Positions 43,665 to 50,017 of a stretch of DNA of 64,000 bases are shown piece by piece. The notes beneath the pieces are model-generated. The model had not been told where the DNA came from. It made no database searches and saw only the letters and a list, made by a program, of their open reading frames with translations. The stretch's first letter is position 1; every line of letters starts with the position of its first letter. The stretch lies in contig CAZFCE010000024.1 in the NCBI GenBank assembly GCA_964517605.1, positions 18,498-82,497 of the forward strand, written 5' to 3'. The stretch comes from J095 sp964517605 (GTDB lineage: Bacteria; Chloroflexota; Anaerolineae; 4572-78; J111). The position numbers were made by a program, and so were the translations under genes.

Positions 43665-44114
43665 ATGACCAAAGAAAAAATCCCCGGCATCAGCCGCATT
43701 GATTCCGGCAATACCCACGGCTGGTTTGCCCGGAAATACCACCAGGGACAAATCTACTCCCGATTTTTCAGCGATAGCCGCTACCAGGATTCAATGGCCG
43801 CGTTGGCTGCCGCCAAAGAGTATCGGGCCAAACTCGATGAAAAATTCCCCGCGCCCGCTACCGCCGCCTTTAGAAACGCGCCGCAAAAAAACAGTTCCAC
43901 CGGGGTGGCGGGCGTGTCAGAAACCTTTATGCGGTCGCGTGGCGGCCAAAAAATCCCCTGTTTTACCGTAACCTGGCGGGCCGCCAAAGGCGTTTCGCGG
44001 ACAAAAAAGTTCTCTATTTTGGCGTATGGCCGCGATGAAGCCTTTCGGCAAGCGGTCGAGTTTCGCCGGCAAAAAGAGGCCGAACTGCTCAACCCGCCGC
44101 CGGCTTCGGCTTGA
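43665..44114 (+). CDS. AP2-like DNA-binding domain protein
   Basis: 149 aa, basic. Two similar modules can be seen: residues about 8-57 (GISRIDSGNTHGWFARKYHQ then FFSDSRYQDSMAALAAAKEYR) and about 77-142 (STGVAGVSETFMRSR, FTVTWRAAKGVSRTKKFSI, GRDEAFRQAVEFRRQKE). Each matches the AP2/ERF-like pattern of a three-strand sheet with W-x-A or W-F-A-R, then a helix with A-A-x-x-Y-R. In bacteria these domains occur in mobile HNH nucleases and as stand-alone proteins of unknown role. No nuclease motif is present. It follows the phosphatase by 28 bases and could be a locus regulator, but this is inference. Confidence 0.75.
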   Translation: MTKEKIPGISRIDSGNTHGWFARKYHQGQIYSRFFSDSRYQDSMAALAAAKEYRAKLDEKFPAPATAAFRNAPQKNSSTGVAGVSETFMRSRGGQKIPCFTVTWRAAKGVSRTKKFSILAYGRDEAFRQAVEFRRQKEAELLNPPPASA

Positions 44115-44143
44115 GTTAACCTGGGATTGAAAGGGATTGGTTT

Positions 44144-44629
44144 GTGATGAGACGCGCCCGGTTGGCCGTGGTTCACGCTATAACTATTCTGCGGGCGCTT
44201 TTTTCCGGGCCACGCCGGGCCATGTTGGGCCGCATGCTCCGGTTTGCCCGCGAGTTGCCCGCCCGGTTTAACCAGCCCCTGCCGGTAATGATGGCCCAAC
44301 TTACCCCCGCGCCCGGCCCGCCGCCCAGCCTGCCTCCGGGAGAACTCCAGGCGCTAGCCGATGCGGTGGCCGCCTGGCAGCTAACCTCACCGGTGGGGCG
44401 GTGTTTACGCCGGTCGTTGTTGCGCTACTACTTTCTGCGCGAAGCCGGGCTGCCGGTGGGCATTGTCTACGGCGCCCGGCTCAAAAGCCAACGCGAGGGT
44501 GGTGGTTTGGGCGGGCACGCCTGGACTACGCTCAATGGCCGCCCTTTTTTTGAAGCCCCCGGCGATTATCACGGTTTTGTGCAGATGTTTGTGTACCCGC
44601 CGCCCGGCCCCACCGATCCGGTTTCTTGA
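44144..44629 (+). CDS. Transglutaminase-like protein of the lasso-peptide B2 type
   Basis: 161-residue protein resembling the leader-peptidase half (B2, Transglut_core3) of lasso-peptide maturation. Candidate catalytic residues: Cys in GRCLRRSLLRYYFLREAG (about residue 87), His in GGHAWTTLNGRPFFE (about 127), followed by an acidic residue. The surrounding pattern SLLRYYFLREAGLPVGIVYGAR matches the family. The N-terminal about 60 residues are basic and Ala/Leu-rich. The GTG at 44144 and ATG at 44147 are both possible starts behind AAGGG. No lasso precursor, B1 (PqqD-like) or cyclase gene is seen nearby, so its substrate is unknown. Confidence 0.78.
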   Translation: MMRRARLAVVHAITILRALFSGPRRAMLGRMLRFARELPARFNQPLPVMMAQLTPAPGPPPSLPPGELQALADAVAAWQLTSPVGRCLRRSLLRYYFLREAGLPVGIVYGARLKSQREGGGLGGHAWTTLNGRPFFEAPGDYHGFVQMFVYPPPGPTDPVS

Positions 44630-44787
44630 TAGTTTCTTGACCTCTGCCGCCGTTACCTTGACCTCTGATTGATGTATTCCCCACTATACTGAATACAAAA
44701 TCATATTCTATTGGGTTTGGCCTGTTGTAGTTTACCTCCGCTGCCATTCCATTCTCCATTCGCAGAAGAAAAGAGAATAGGGATTTA

Positions 44788-44814
44788 TTTTACCGGTACA
44801 AGATACCGGTAAAA
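44788..44814 (+). promoter_or_regulatory. Perfect 11-bp palindrome upstream of potassium transporter
   Basis: TTTTACCGGTA, CAAGA, TACCGGTAAAA. Located 76 bases before the start codon in the 260-base gap before the transporter gene; a candidate operator or short hairpin. The rest of the gap (44630-44889) shows no recognisable riboswitch. Confidence 0.55.
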
Positions 44815-44889
44815 CGCCTTAGTTTTAAAGGATTAAGGAGGTTACTGGCAAACCTGAGATTATTACTCTATTTCAAGAGGCAAGAACTT

Positions 44890-46830
44890 ATGACAACTAT
44901 TGATACCCCCAAAAACGCTGATTTTTATCACCCCGTTACCGCCACGCCTCCCCGCACCTGGCGGAGCTGGTTGATTGGCCGCCCGCTGGCCACCGCCGAC
45001 GCTCCGCATCAAACCATTGGCAAGTTAGTGGGGCTGGCCGTATTTGCCTCTGATGCCCTTTCGTCCACGGCGTATGCCACCCAGGAAATTCTGGTTATTC
45101 TGGCGTTAGCCGGAGCGGCGGCGTTTAGCTTTTCTTTCCCCATTGCTTTGGCCATTGTGGTTTTGCTGGCGATTGTCACCATCTCCTACGAACAAACCAT
45201 CCACGCCTATCCGGGCGGTGGCGGCGCTTACATTGTGGCGCGGGATAACCTGGGCGAACTCCCGGCGCAAATGGCCGGGGCGGCGCTCCTTACCGATTAC
45301 GTGCTAACGGTGGCCGTGTCCATCTCGTCGGGTATAGCCCAGGTGGTATCGGCTTACCCCAACCTGTTTGCCTATCGCGTGTATTTGGCGGTGGGTACGG
45401 TGCTACTGATTATGATCATCAACCTGCGCGGCGTAAAAGAATCCGGCATTACGTTTGCCATTCCCTCCTACTTTTTCCTGATTATGATGGTTTTAACGGT
45501 GGGTGCCGGCTTTTTCCGGTACTTAACCGGTAGTTTGGGCACGGTCATCAACCCGCCGCCTGTTCAGATGATTCATTCGGCGCAGGCTGTTTCGGTGTTT
45601 TTGATTTTGCGCGCCTTTGCCAGCGGCACAACGGCGCTAACCGGCGTTGAGGCCATTTCAAACGGGATTACCGCCTTCAAAGAGCCGCGCAGCCGCAACG
45701 CCGGCATCACGCTAATCTGGATGTCGTCCATTTTGGGCGCGCTCTTTTTGGGGATTACGCTGCTGTCCGGCCACATTGGGGCGGTGCCATCCGAGGCAGA
45801 AACGGTGATTTCGCAGTTGGCGCGCACGGCGTTTGGCAGCCAGGGATTGTTGTATTTGGCCACCATTGCCGGCACGGCGGTGATTTTGATTATGGCGGCC
45901 AACACCGCCTTTGCCGATTTTCCGCGCCTGAGCGCGCTCCACGCCGGTGACGGATTTTTGCCGCGCCAACTTACCCAACGCGGCAGCCGGCTGGTTTATT
46001 CGCGGGGGATTGTGGCACTGGCTTTGATTTCATCCGTGTTGATTATCGCCTTTCAGGCCAGCGTAACCGCTCTGATTCCGCTTTACGCCATTGGGGTTTT
46101 TCTCTCGTTTACCCTGTCGCAGGCCGGAATGGCGCGGCGGTGGTGGAAGGTGGGCCATTTAGCGCCGGGGCAAGAGATTAAAGAACCCGGCTCTACGTTA
46201 CGCTACGAATCCGGCTGGCAAACTAAAATGGTCATCAACGGGTTTGGTTCGATTTGCACCGCCGTGGTGATGCTGGTGTTTGCCGCCACCAAGTTTTTGG
46301 ATGGCGCGTGGATTATCATTGTGCTGGTGCCACTGCTGGTGACCGGATTTTTTGCCATCCATCATCATTATAAAAACCTGGCGCGGAACCTTTCTTTGGA
46401 AAACTACGTTAGCCCCGGCAGCATCAAGCAGCACCGGGTGGTTATTCTGGTCAGCGGAGTGCATCGCGGCACCATTGAGGCGCTAAATTACGCCCGGTTG
46501 CTCTCCGGTAATATTAGCGCGGTGCATGTGTCGCTGGACCCCGCCGATTCCGAGAAGGTGCGCGCCAAGTGGGATGCCTGGAGCGACGGCATCCCGCTGG
46601 TTATGCTCGATTCGCCGTACCGGCTGCTCATTGAGCCGGTACTGGAATACCTTGAGGATTTGTTGGCGCAACGCCAGCCCAACGAAATTATTACAGTGGT
46701 GGTGCCGCAATTTGTGCCCAAACACTGGTGGGCCAACTTGTTACACACGCAAACCGCAATGCAACTGCGGCTGGTGCTAATGTTCAAACCGGGCATTGTG
46801 GTCACGGATGTTTCTTATCAGGTTGAATAA
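44890..46830 (+). CDS. kimA: KimA-type APC-superfamily potassium/amino acid transporter
   Basis: 646-residue membrane transporter with about 12 hydrophobic helices (to residue about 495) and a soluble C-terminal domain. Matching points to the KimA/YdaO family: IGKLVGLAVFASDALSSTAY near residue 42, IHAYPGGGGAYIVARDNLGE near 101, LLTDYVLTVAVSISSG near 136, FASGTTALTGVEAISNGI near 239 and PLYAIGVFLSFTLSQAGMARRW near 397. The C-terminal part (KQHRVVILVSGVHRGTIEAL, FVPKHWWANLLHTQTAMQLR) is the cytoplasmic domain that binds c-di-AMP in characterised KimA. It is probably a proton-coupled K+ importer. A terminator follows. GAGG and a weak site precede the ATG. Confidence 0.9.
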   Translation: MTTIDTPKNADFYHPVTATPPRTWRSWLIGRPLATADAPHQTIGKLVGLAVFASDALSSTAYATQEILVILALAGAAAFSFSFPIALAIVVLLAIVTISYEQTIHAYPGGGGAYIVARDNLGELPAQMAGAALLTDYVLTVAVSISSGIAQVVSAYPNLFAYRVYLAVGTVLLIMIINLRGVKESGITFAIPSYFFLIMMVLTVGAGFFRYLTGSLGTVINPPPVQMIHSAQAVSVFLILRAFASGTTALTGVEAISNGITAFKEPRSRNAGITLIWMSSILGALFLGITLLSGHIGAVPSEAETVISQLARTAFGSQGLLYLATIAGTAVILIMAANTAFADFPRLSALHAGDGFLPRQLTQRGSRLVYSRGIVALALISSVLIIAFQASVTALIPLYAIGVFLSFTLSQAGMARRWWKVGHLAPGQEIKEPGSTLRYESGWQTKMVINGFGSICTAVVMLVFAATKFLDGAWIIIVLVPLLVTGFFAIHHHYKNLARNLSLENYVSPGSIKQHRVVILVSGVHRGTIEALNYARLLSGNISAVHVSLDPADSEKVRAKWDAWSDGIPLVMLDSPYRLLIEPVLEYLEDLLAQRQPNEIITVVVPQFVPKHWWANLLHTQTAMQLRLVLMFKPGIVVTDVSYQVE

Positions 46831-46856
46831 ACGCGGCTAAAACCGGAACAACGGGC

Positions 46857-46888
46857 AAAAAACAGGGCAATACGCGCCCTGTTTTTTG
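46857..46888 (+). terminator. Terminator after kimA
   Basis: Perfect stem AAAAAACAGGGC/GCCCTGTTTTTT (46857-46868, 46876-46887) with a seven-base loop; works in both directions by composition. Confidence 0.9.
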
Positions 46889-46915
46889 TTGCCGCCTCAA
46901 ATTAACTTGTATTTT

Positions 46916-46945
46916 TTGGTACTAACTGCCCGACTTTGATATAAT
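46916..46945 (+). promoter_or_regulatory. Promoter ahead of HNH nuclease gene
   Basis: TATAAT at 46940-46945 with TTGGTA at 46916-46921, an 18-base spacer. The GTG start codon is 60 bases further on. Confidence 0.6.
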
Positions 46946-47004
46946 AGCACCCAAATTAGTCCCCTTTAGTGGTTCACTTTAGTGTTCAACGGAGGCTGGC
47001 TACT

Positions 47005-47508
47005 GTGGGGCAGGTTTTGGTGCTGAATGCGACGTACGAACCCGTCAGCATCATCTCGGTGAAGCGGGCGATTGTACTGTTGCTCAAAGAAAAAGCCGAA
47101 CTAATCGAGGCGGCAGAAGCTTACTTGCGGGCCGAAAGCTTTAGTATGCCGCGCCCTCTGGTTATTCGGCTGGTGTATTACGTCAAAATCCCGCGCCGGA
47201 TGTCTCTGCCGGTGACGCGCCGTACAGTGCTGGCCCGCGATCACTACACCTGCCAGTATTGCGGCGAAATGCCGCCCCACCAACTGCTCACCCTTGACCA
47301 TGTTGTGCCGCGGTCGTGCGGCGGCAAAACTACCTGGGAAAACGTGGTAGCAGCCTGCCAAAAATGCAACGGTCGTAAAGGCAATCGCACCCCCCTTGAA
47401 GCCAACATGCGCCTGATTATCGAGCCGGCGCGCCCGCGTTATCTGGCTGTTGCTGCGTTGGCCAATATGGAAGCCCGCCTCGCCTGGAACAAATATATGT
47501 GGGAGTAA
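47005..47508 (+). CDS. HNH endonuclease
   Basis: 167-residue nuclease. The GTG at 47005 is nine bases after GGAGG; an earlier GTG at 46969 lacks a site. The N-terminal region (GQVLVLNATYEPVSIISVKRAIVLL) is that of a widespread bacterial HNH family. The active site is YTCQYCGEMPP (zinc Cys pair, about 84-92), LTLDHVVPRSCGG (Asp-His, general base His) and ACQKCNGRKGNRTP (second Cys pair and Asn). Length is normal. It is next to a HARP-like repeat protein 77 bases downstream. The family is common and not tied to a defence function by itself. Confidence 0.93.
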   Translation: MGQVLVLNATYEPVSIISVKRAIVLLLKEKAELIEAAEAYLRAESFSMPRPLVIRLVYYVKIPRRMSLPVTRRTVLARDHYTCQYCGEMPPHQLLTLDHVVPRSCGGKTTWENVVAACQKCNGRKGNRTPLEANMRLIIEPARPRYLAVAALANMEARLAWNKYMWE

Positions 47509-47585
47509 CCGTCCTGCCGGAAAATTGCCGGCGCGCCCCGGCGGGTTGCCCCAAATGTGTAAAATCCCGTTTTAAAGGAATAATT

Positions 47586-48488
47586 ATGGTTGACCGAAAG
47601 GACCGCATTCGAGTGCAGATTGCGGGCAAAGAATACAACGTGGTTGGCGGCGATTTTCAGGCTATGTTGGCCGCGGTAAAACAAATCAATGGCCGGCGGT
47701 TTGATGGCCAGGCCAAAGTGTGGCAGTTGCCCGGCACGGTTCAGCAAATCCAGACGCAGCTTGATATCAGCGGTTTTCAAATTGAAGGCGGCGCGCCCGT
47801 TGCCGCGCCTTCGTCTGCGCCGGCTGCCGCTACACCGGCTGCTGCCACCGACCGGATAAAAATATTGGTGCAAGGGCGACCGCTGGCGGTAGTGGGCGGC
47901 GCTTTTCAGGAAATGCTGGCCGTGGTAAAAAATCTGCCGGGCCGCCGGTTTAACGCCGATAGCAAAGCGTGGGAAGTGCCCGGCGAAGCGGTGATTATCA
48001 ACCAACTTGTCGAGGCCGCCGGTTTTAAGCTTGAAGGGTTGGATAAACCATCAGCGGGGCCGGCGTCTCGTCCGGAAGCGCCCGATTTTGGCTTTGTGGC
48101 CGAGCCGCCGCCATATGAAGAGCCGGACTTTTTGTGGGACGAAACCGCCGTGCCGGCTTACGAGCCGCCGGGGTGGTGGAATGAAGAGGCCGCGCCGCCG
48201 CCGGTTGATTTGCCGCCGGATGATTGGTCGGCCAACGAACCGGCTCCGGCAGCGCGGGCGGCGGCTGGCAACCCGGCGCGGCGCAGCGAGCAAGTCCGGG
48301 TGCGGGTGGGCGGCATTCCGTTTATGGTGAGTGGCGGCGAGTTTCAGGCCATGCTGGCGGCCATCAAACAACTGCCGGGCCGCCGTTTTGATGGGCAGGA
48401 TAAAGTGTGGGACATCCCCGCCGAGGCCGGGCTGGATGCGGTGCGGCAGCGGCTTGAAGCCGCCGGTTTTCAACTGTCGCGGGATTAG
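47586..48488 (+). CDS. Protein with three HARP-like repeats
   Basis: 300-residue soluble protein made of three copies of a roughly 60-residue module: about residues 5-65, 94-155 and 235-300. Each has [RK]I[RK]V-x-[IV]-x-G, GG-x-FQ-x-ML[AV]-[AV][VI]K, GRRF[DN]-x-x-x-K-[VA]W-x-[IVL]P, and ends in a [SA]GF[QK][LI] motif. The GRRFDGQDKVWDIP core resembles the HARP domain of SMARCAL1/HepA proteins, which binds single-stranded nucleic acid. Repeats 1 and 3 are the most alike (FQAMLAAxKQ). Pro/Ala-rich linkers join repeats; the one before repeat 3 is acidic and Pro/Trp-rich. The ATG at 47586 follows AAAGGA. No enzyme domain is present. Role unknown; annealing or nucleic-acid binding near the HNH gene is plausible. 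Confidence 0.82.
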   Translation: MVDRKDRIRVQIAGKEYNVVGGDFQAMLAAVKQINGRRFDGQAKVWQLPGTVQQIQTQLDISGFQIEGGAPVAAPSSAPAAATPAAATDRIKILVQGRPLAVVGGAFQEMLAVVKNLPGRRFNADSKAWEVPGEAVIINQLVEAAGFKLEGLDKPSAGPASRPEAPDFGFVAEPPPYEEPDFLWDETAVPAYEPPGWWNEEAAPPPVDLPPDDWSANEPAPAARAAAGNPARRSEQVRVRVGGIPFMVSGGEFQAMLAAIKQLPGRRFDGQDKVWDIPAEAGLDAVRQRLEAAGFQLSRD

Positions 48489-48507
48489 CCGGTTTTTTTT
48501 GATAATT

Positions 48508-48546
48508 ACACGCCGTTCCCCCGGTGGAAAACGGCGTGTTTTTTAT
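48508..48546 (+). terminator. Terminator after HARP-like gene
   Basis: Stem ACACGCCGTT/AACGGCGTGT (48508-48517, 48530-48539) followed by TTTTTTATTT. Confidence 0.9.
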
Positions 48547-48563
48547 TTCTCGCAATTTGGCAC

Positions 48564-48621
48564 TTGACAGCGGTTCGACCCTGTGCTAAGCTTGGTTTTA
48601 ATCTGACTTGTATAGACAAGT
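48564..48621 (+). promoter_or_regulatory. Promoter and GntR-type operator of the aldolase-PDH operon
   Basis: TTGACA (48564-48569), 17-base spacer, TAAGCT (48587-48592). Downstream, ACTTGT-ATAG-ACAAGT (48606-48621) is a perfect palindrome of the form bound by GntR/HutC-family regulators such as NagR and DasR. The matching regulator is encoded in the same operon at 51215. Confidence 0.75.
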
Positions 48622-48660
48622 ATACCAAATTTTAAGCATAACCTTTGAGCCAGGGACACA

Positions 48661-48726
48661 TCACCGATAATGAAAACGCCTTTCTGACATCTGGCTACTG
48701 ACGACTGACTACTATTTTTACAGGAG
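48661..48726 (+). repeat. Leader direct repeat with TGGCTACTGAC units, copy 1
   Basis: Contains CACCGATAATGAAAAC, GCCTTTCTG, CTGGCTACTGACGACTGA and CTACTATTTTTACAGGAG; the final AGGAG looks like a ribosome-binding site with no gene after it. A related stretch lies at 49937-50007 before the PfkB gene. Confidence 0.6.
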
Positions 48727-48766
48727 TGTGATAGAACCTGCGGCACAGCGCCGGCGAATGAAAATT

Positions 48767-48823
48767 GTAGGGGCCGGCCTTGCGCCGGCCCTGAAACCGG
48801 GCGACCGCGAGGGTCGCCCCTAC
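48767..48823 (+). repeat. Double-hairpin leader repeat, copy 3
   Basis: The best-preserved copy: GTAGGGG and CCCCTAC ends enclose hairpins GGCCGGC-CTTGC-GCCGGCC and GGGCGACC-GCGA-GGGTCGCCC. It is followed by the tail ACCAAAACGTTATTTTTCAAGGGAGG, whose end is the aldolase ribosome-binding site. Confidence 0.75.
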
Positions 48824-48855
48824 ACCAAAACGTTATTTTTCAAGGGAGGCAAGCA

Positions 48856-49731
48856 ATGCTCGTTCCGTTTAAAGAATTGTTAGCCACGGCCCAACGCCAG
48901 GGCTACGCCGTTGGTTACTTTGAAGCCTGGGATGTGTATTCTCTGGAAGCGGTGGTAGAAGCCGCCGAAGCGGTGGGGTCGCCGGTAATTTTGGGCTTTG
49001 GCGGCGTAATGATGGAGCCGGACTGGTTTAACGGCGGCGGCCTGGAACGGTTGGGGGCGCTCGGCGTGGCGGCGGCCCGGCTGGCCCGGGTGCCGGTGTC
49101 ATTTTTGCTCAATGAAGTGGCCTCAATTGACCTGATTAAGTGCGGCCTTAAGGCCGGTTTCAACGCGGTAATGCTCGATACCAGCCACCTGCCTTACGCC
49201 GAAAATGTGCGCCTCACCCGGCAGGTGGTGCAGTTGGCGCAGGCTGCCGGCGCAGATGTTGAGGCCGAGTTGAGTTTGCTGCCGGATGCTTCGGGCGAAA
49301 TGGGCGAGGCCACCGGCCAACTGACCAACCCGGATGAAGCCGCTCGTTTTGTGCGAGAAACGGGCGTCACGGCTCTGGGCGTTTCGGTGGGGAACGTGCA
49401 CATTCTGGCCGAAGGCGAAGCCGCCATTGATTGGGAGTTGCTGGCGGCGGTGCAGCGGGCTGTGCCGGTTCCACTGGTTATCCACGGCGGCACCGGCTTC
49501 CCGGAGAGCGGCTATCGCCGGGCGGTTGAACTGGGGGTGGCTAAATTTAATTACGGCACGGCCTTAAAACGCGCCTTTTTGGCCGGTTTAACCGAGGCCG
49601 TTCGGGAATTGCCGGCCAGGGTCAACTATCATCAGGTGGTGGGGTCGCGCAAACAGGCCGATGTGCTACAACAGGCCAAACAGCGCCTCAAAGATGAGGT
49701 TATCCGGCGGCTGCGCCTGTTGCAGCCATAG
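48856..49731 (+). CDS. Class II fructose/tagatose-bisphosphate aldolase homologue with altered active site
   Basis: TIM-barrel protein of 291 aa, clearly of the class II aldolase (FBA/GatY) family: GYAVGYFEAWDVYSLEAVVEAA near the start, VMLDTSHLPYAENVRLTRQV near 107, VEAELSLLPD near 138, SVGNVHI near 178 and VIHGGTGFPESG near 211. Two of the zinc-site His residues (in GNVHI and IHGGTG) are kept, but the usual L-D-H-x segment that supplies the catalytic Asp and the first zinc His reads LLNEV. So the Asp is Asn and the His is Glu. The enzyme may use another metal arrangement or another reaction. Shine-Dalgarno AAGGGAGG lies before the ATG. It is the first gene of the GntR-controlled operon; the PfkB kinase downstream could make its substrate or use its product. 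Confidence 0.88.
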   Translation: MLVPFKELLATAQRQGYAVGYFEAWDVYSLEAVVEAAEAVGSPVILGFGGVMMEPDWFNGGGLERLGALGVAAARLARVPVSFLLNEVASIDLIKCGLKAGFNAVMLDTSHLPYAENVRLTRQVVQLAQAAGADVEAELSLLPDASGEMGEATGQLTNPDEAARFVRETGVTALGVSVGNVHILAEGEAAIDWELLAAVQRAVPVPLVIHGGTGFPESGYRRAVELGVAKFNYGTALKRAFLAGLTEAVRELPARVNYHQVVGSRKQADVLQQAKQRLKDEVIRRLRLLQP

Positions 49732-49780
49732 GAGGCAGCCCCGGCCTGCGGCGTGGCAACAAAGGATGAAAATTCGTTCA

Positions 49781-49893
49781 GTTACCTGACACTTTTGGCA
49801 AGGAACTGTAAATTCTTAACGCGAATGACCCGATGCCAATATTCGTGGTATTCGTTCCATTTGTGGTATTCGTGTTGAAAACTGTCAGGTAGC
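49781..49893 (-). repeat. MITE-like interspersed repeat, copy 2 (inverted)
   Basis: 113-bp element whose reverse complement matches the 4928-5059 copy at both ends (GCTACCTGACA, TTTTCAACACGAAT, TTCGCGTTAAGAA). The terminal repeats are GTTACCTGACA (49781-49791) and TGTCAGGTAGC (49883-49893). Located between the aldolase and kinase genes, it does not interrupt either. Confidence 0.7.
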
Positions 49894-49936
49894 CAGAAAT
49901 TTATAATTTTAAAGGAGATGTCACGAACTACTGCAT

Positions 49937-50007
49937 ACCACCGATAATGAAAATGCCTTTCTGGCTACTAACGACTGGCTACTGGCTACTGACAACTATT
50001 TACGAAG
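49937..50007 (+). repeat. Leader direct repeat with TGGCTACTGAC units, copy 2
   Basis: ACCGATAATGAAAATG, CCTTTCTGG, then CTACTAACGACTGGCTACTGGCTACTGACAACTA, ending in TATTTACGAAGGAGG, the PfkB ribosome-binding site. A degenerate variant lies at 48661-48726. Confidence 0.6.
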
Positions 50008-50017
50008 GAGGAAACCA

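Noticed and set aside
44630..44889. c-di-AMP (ydaO/yuaA) riboswitch ahead of the KimA-type gene
   Set aside because: The conserved sequence blocks of that riboswitch could not be found by eye; only a simple palindrome is present.
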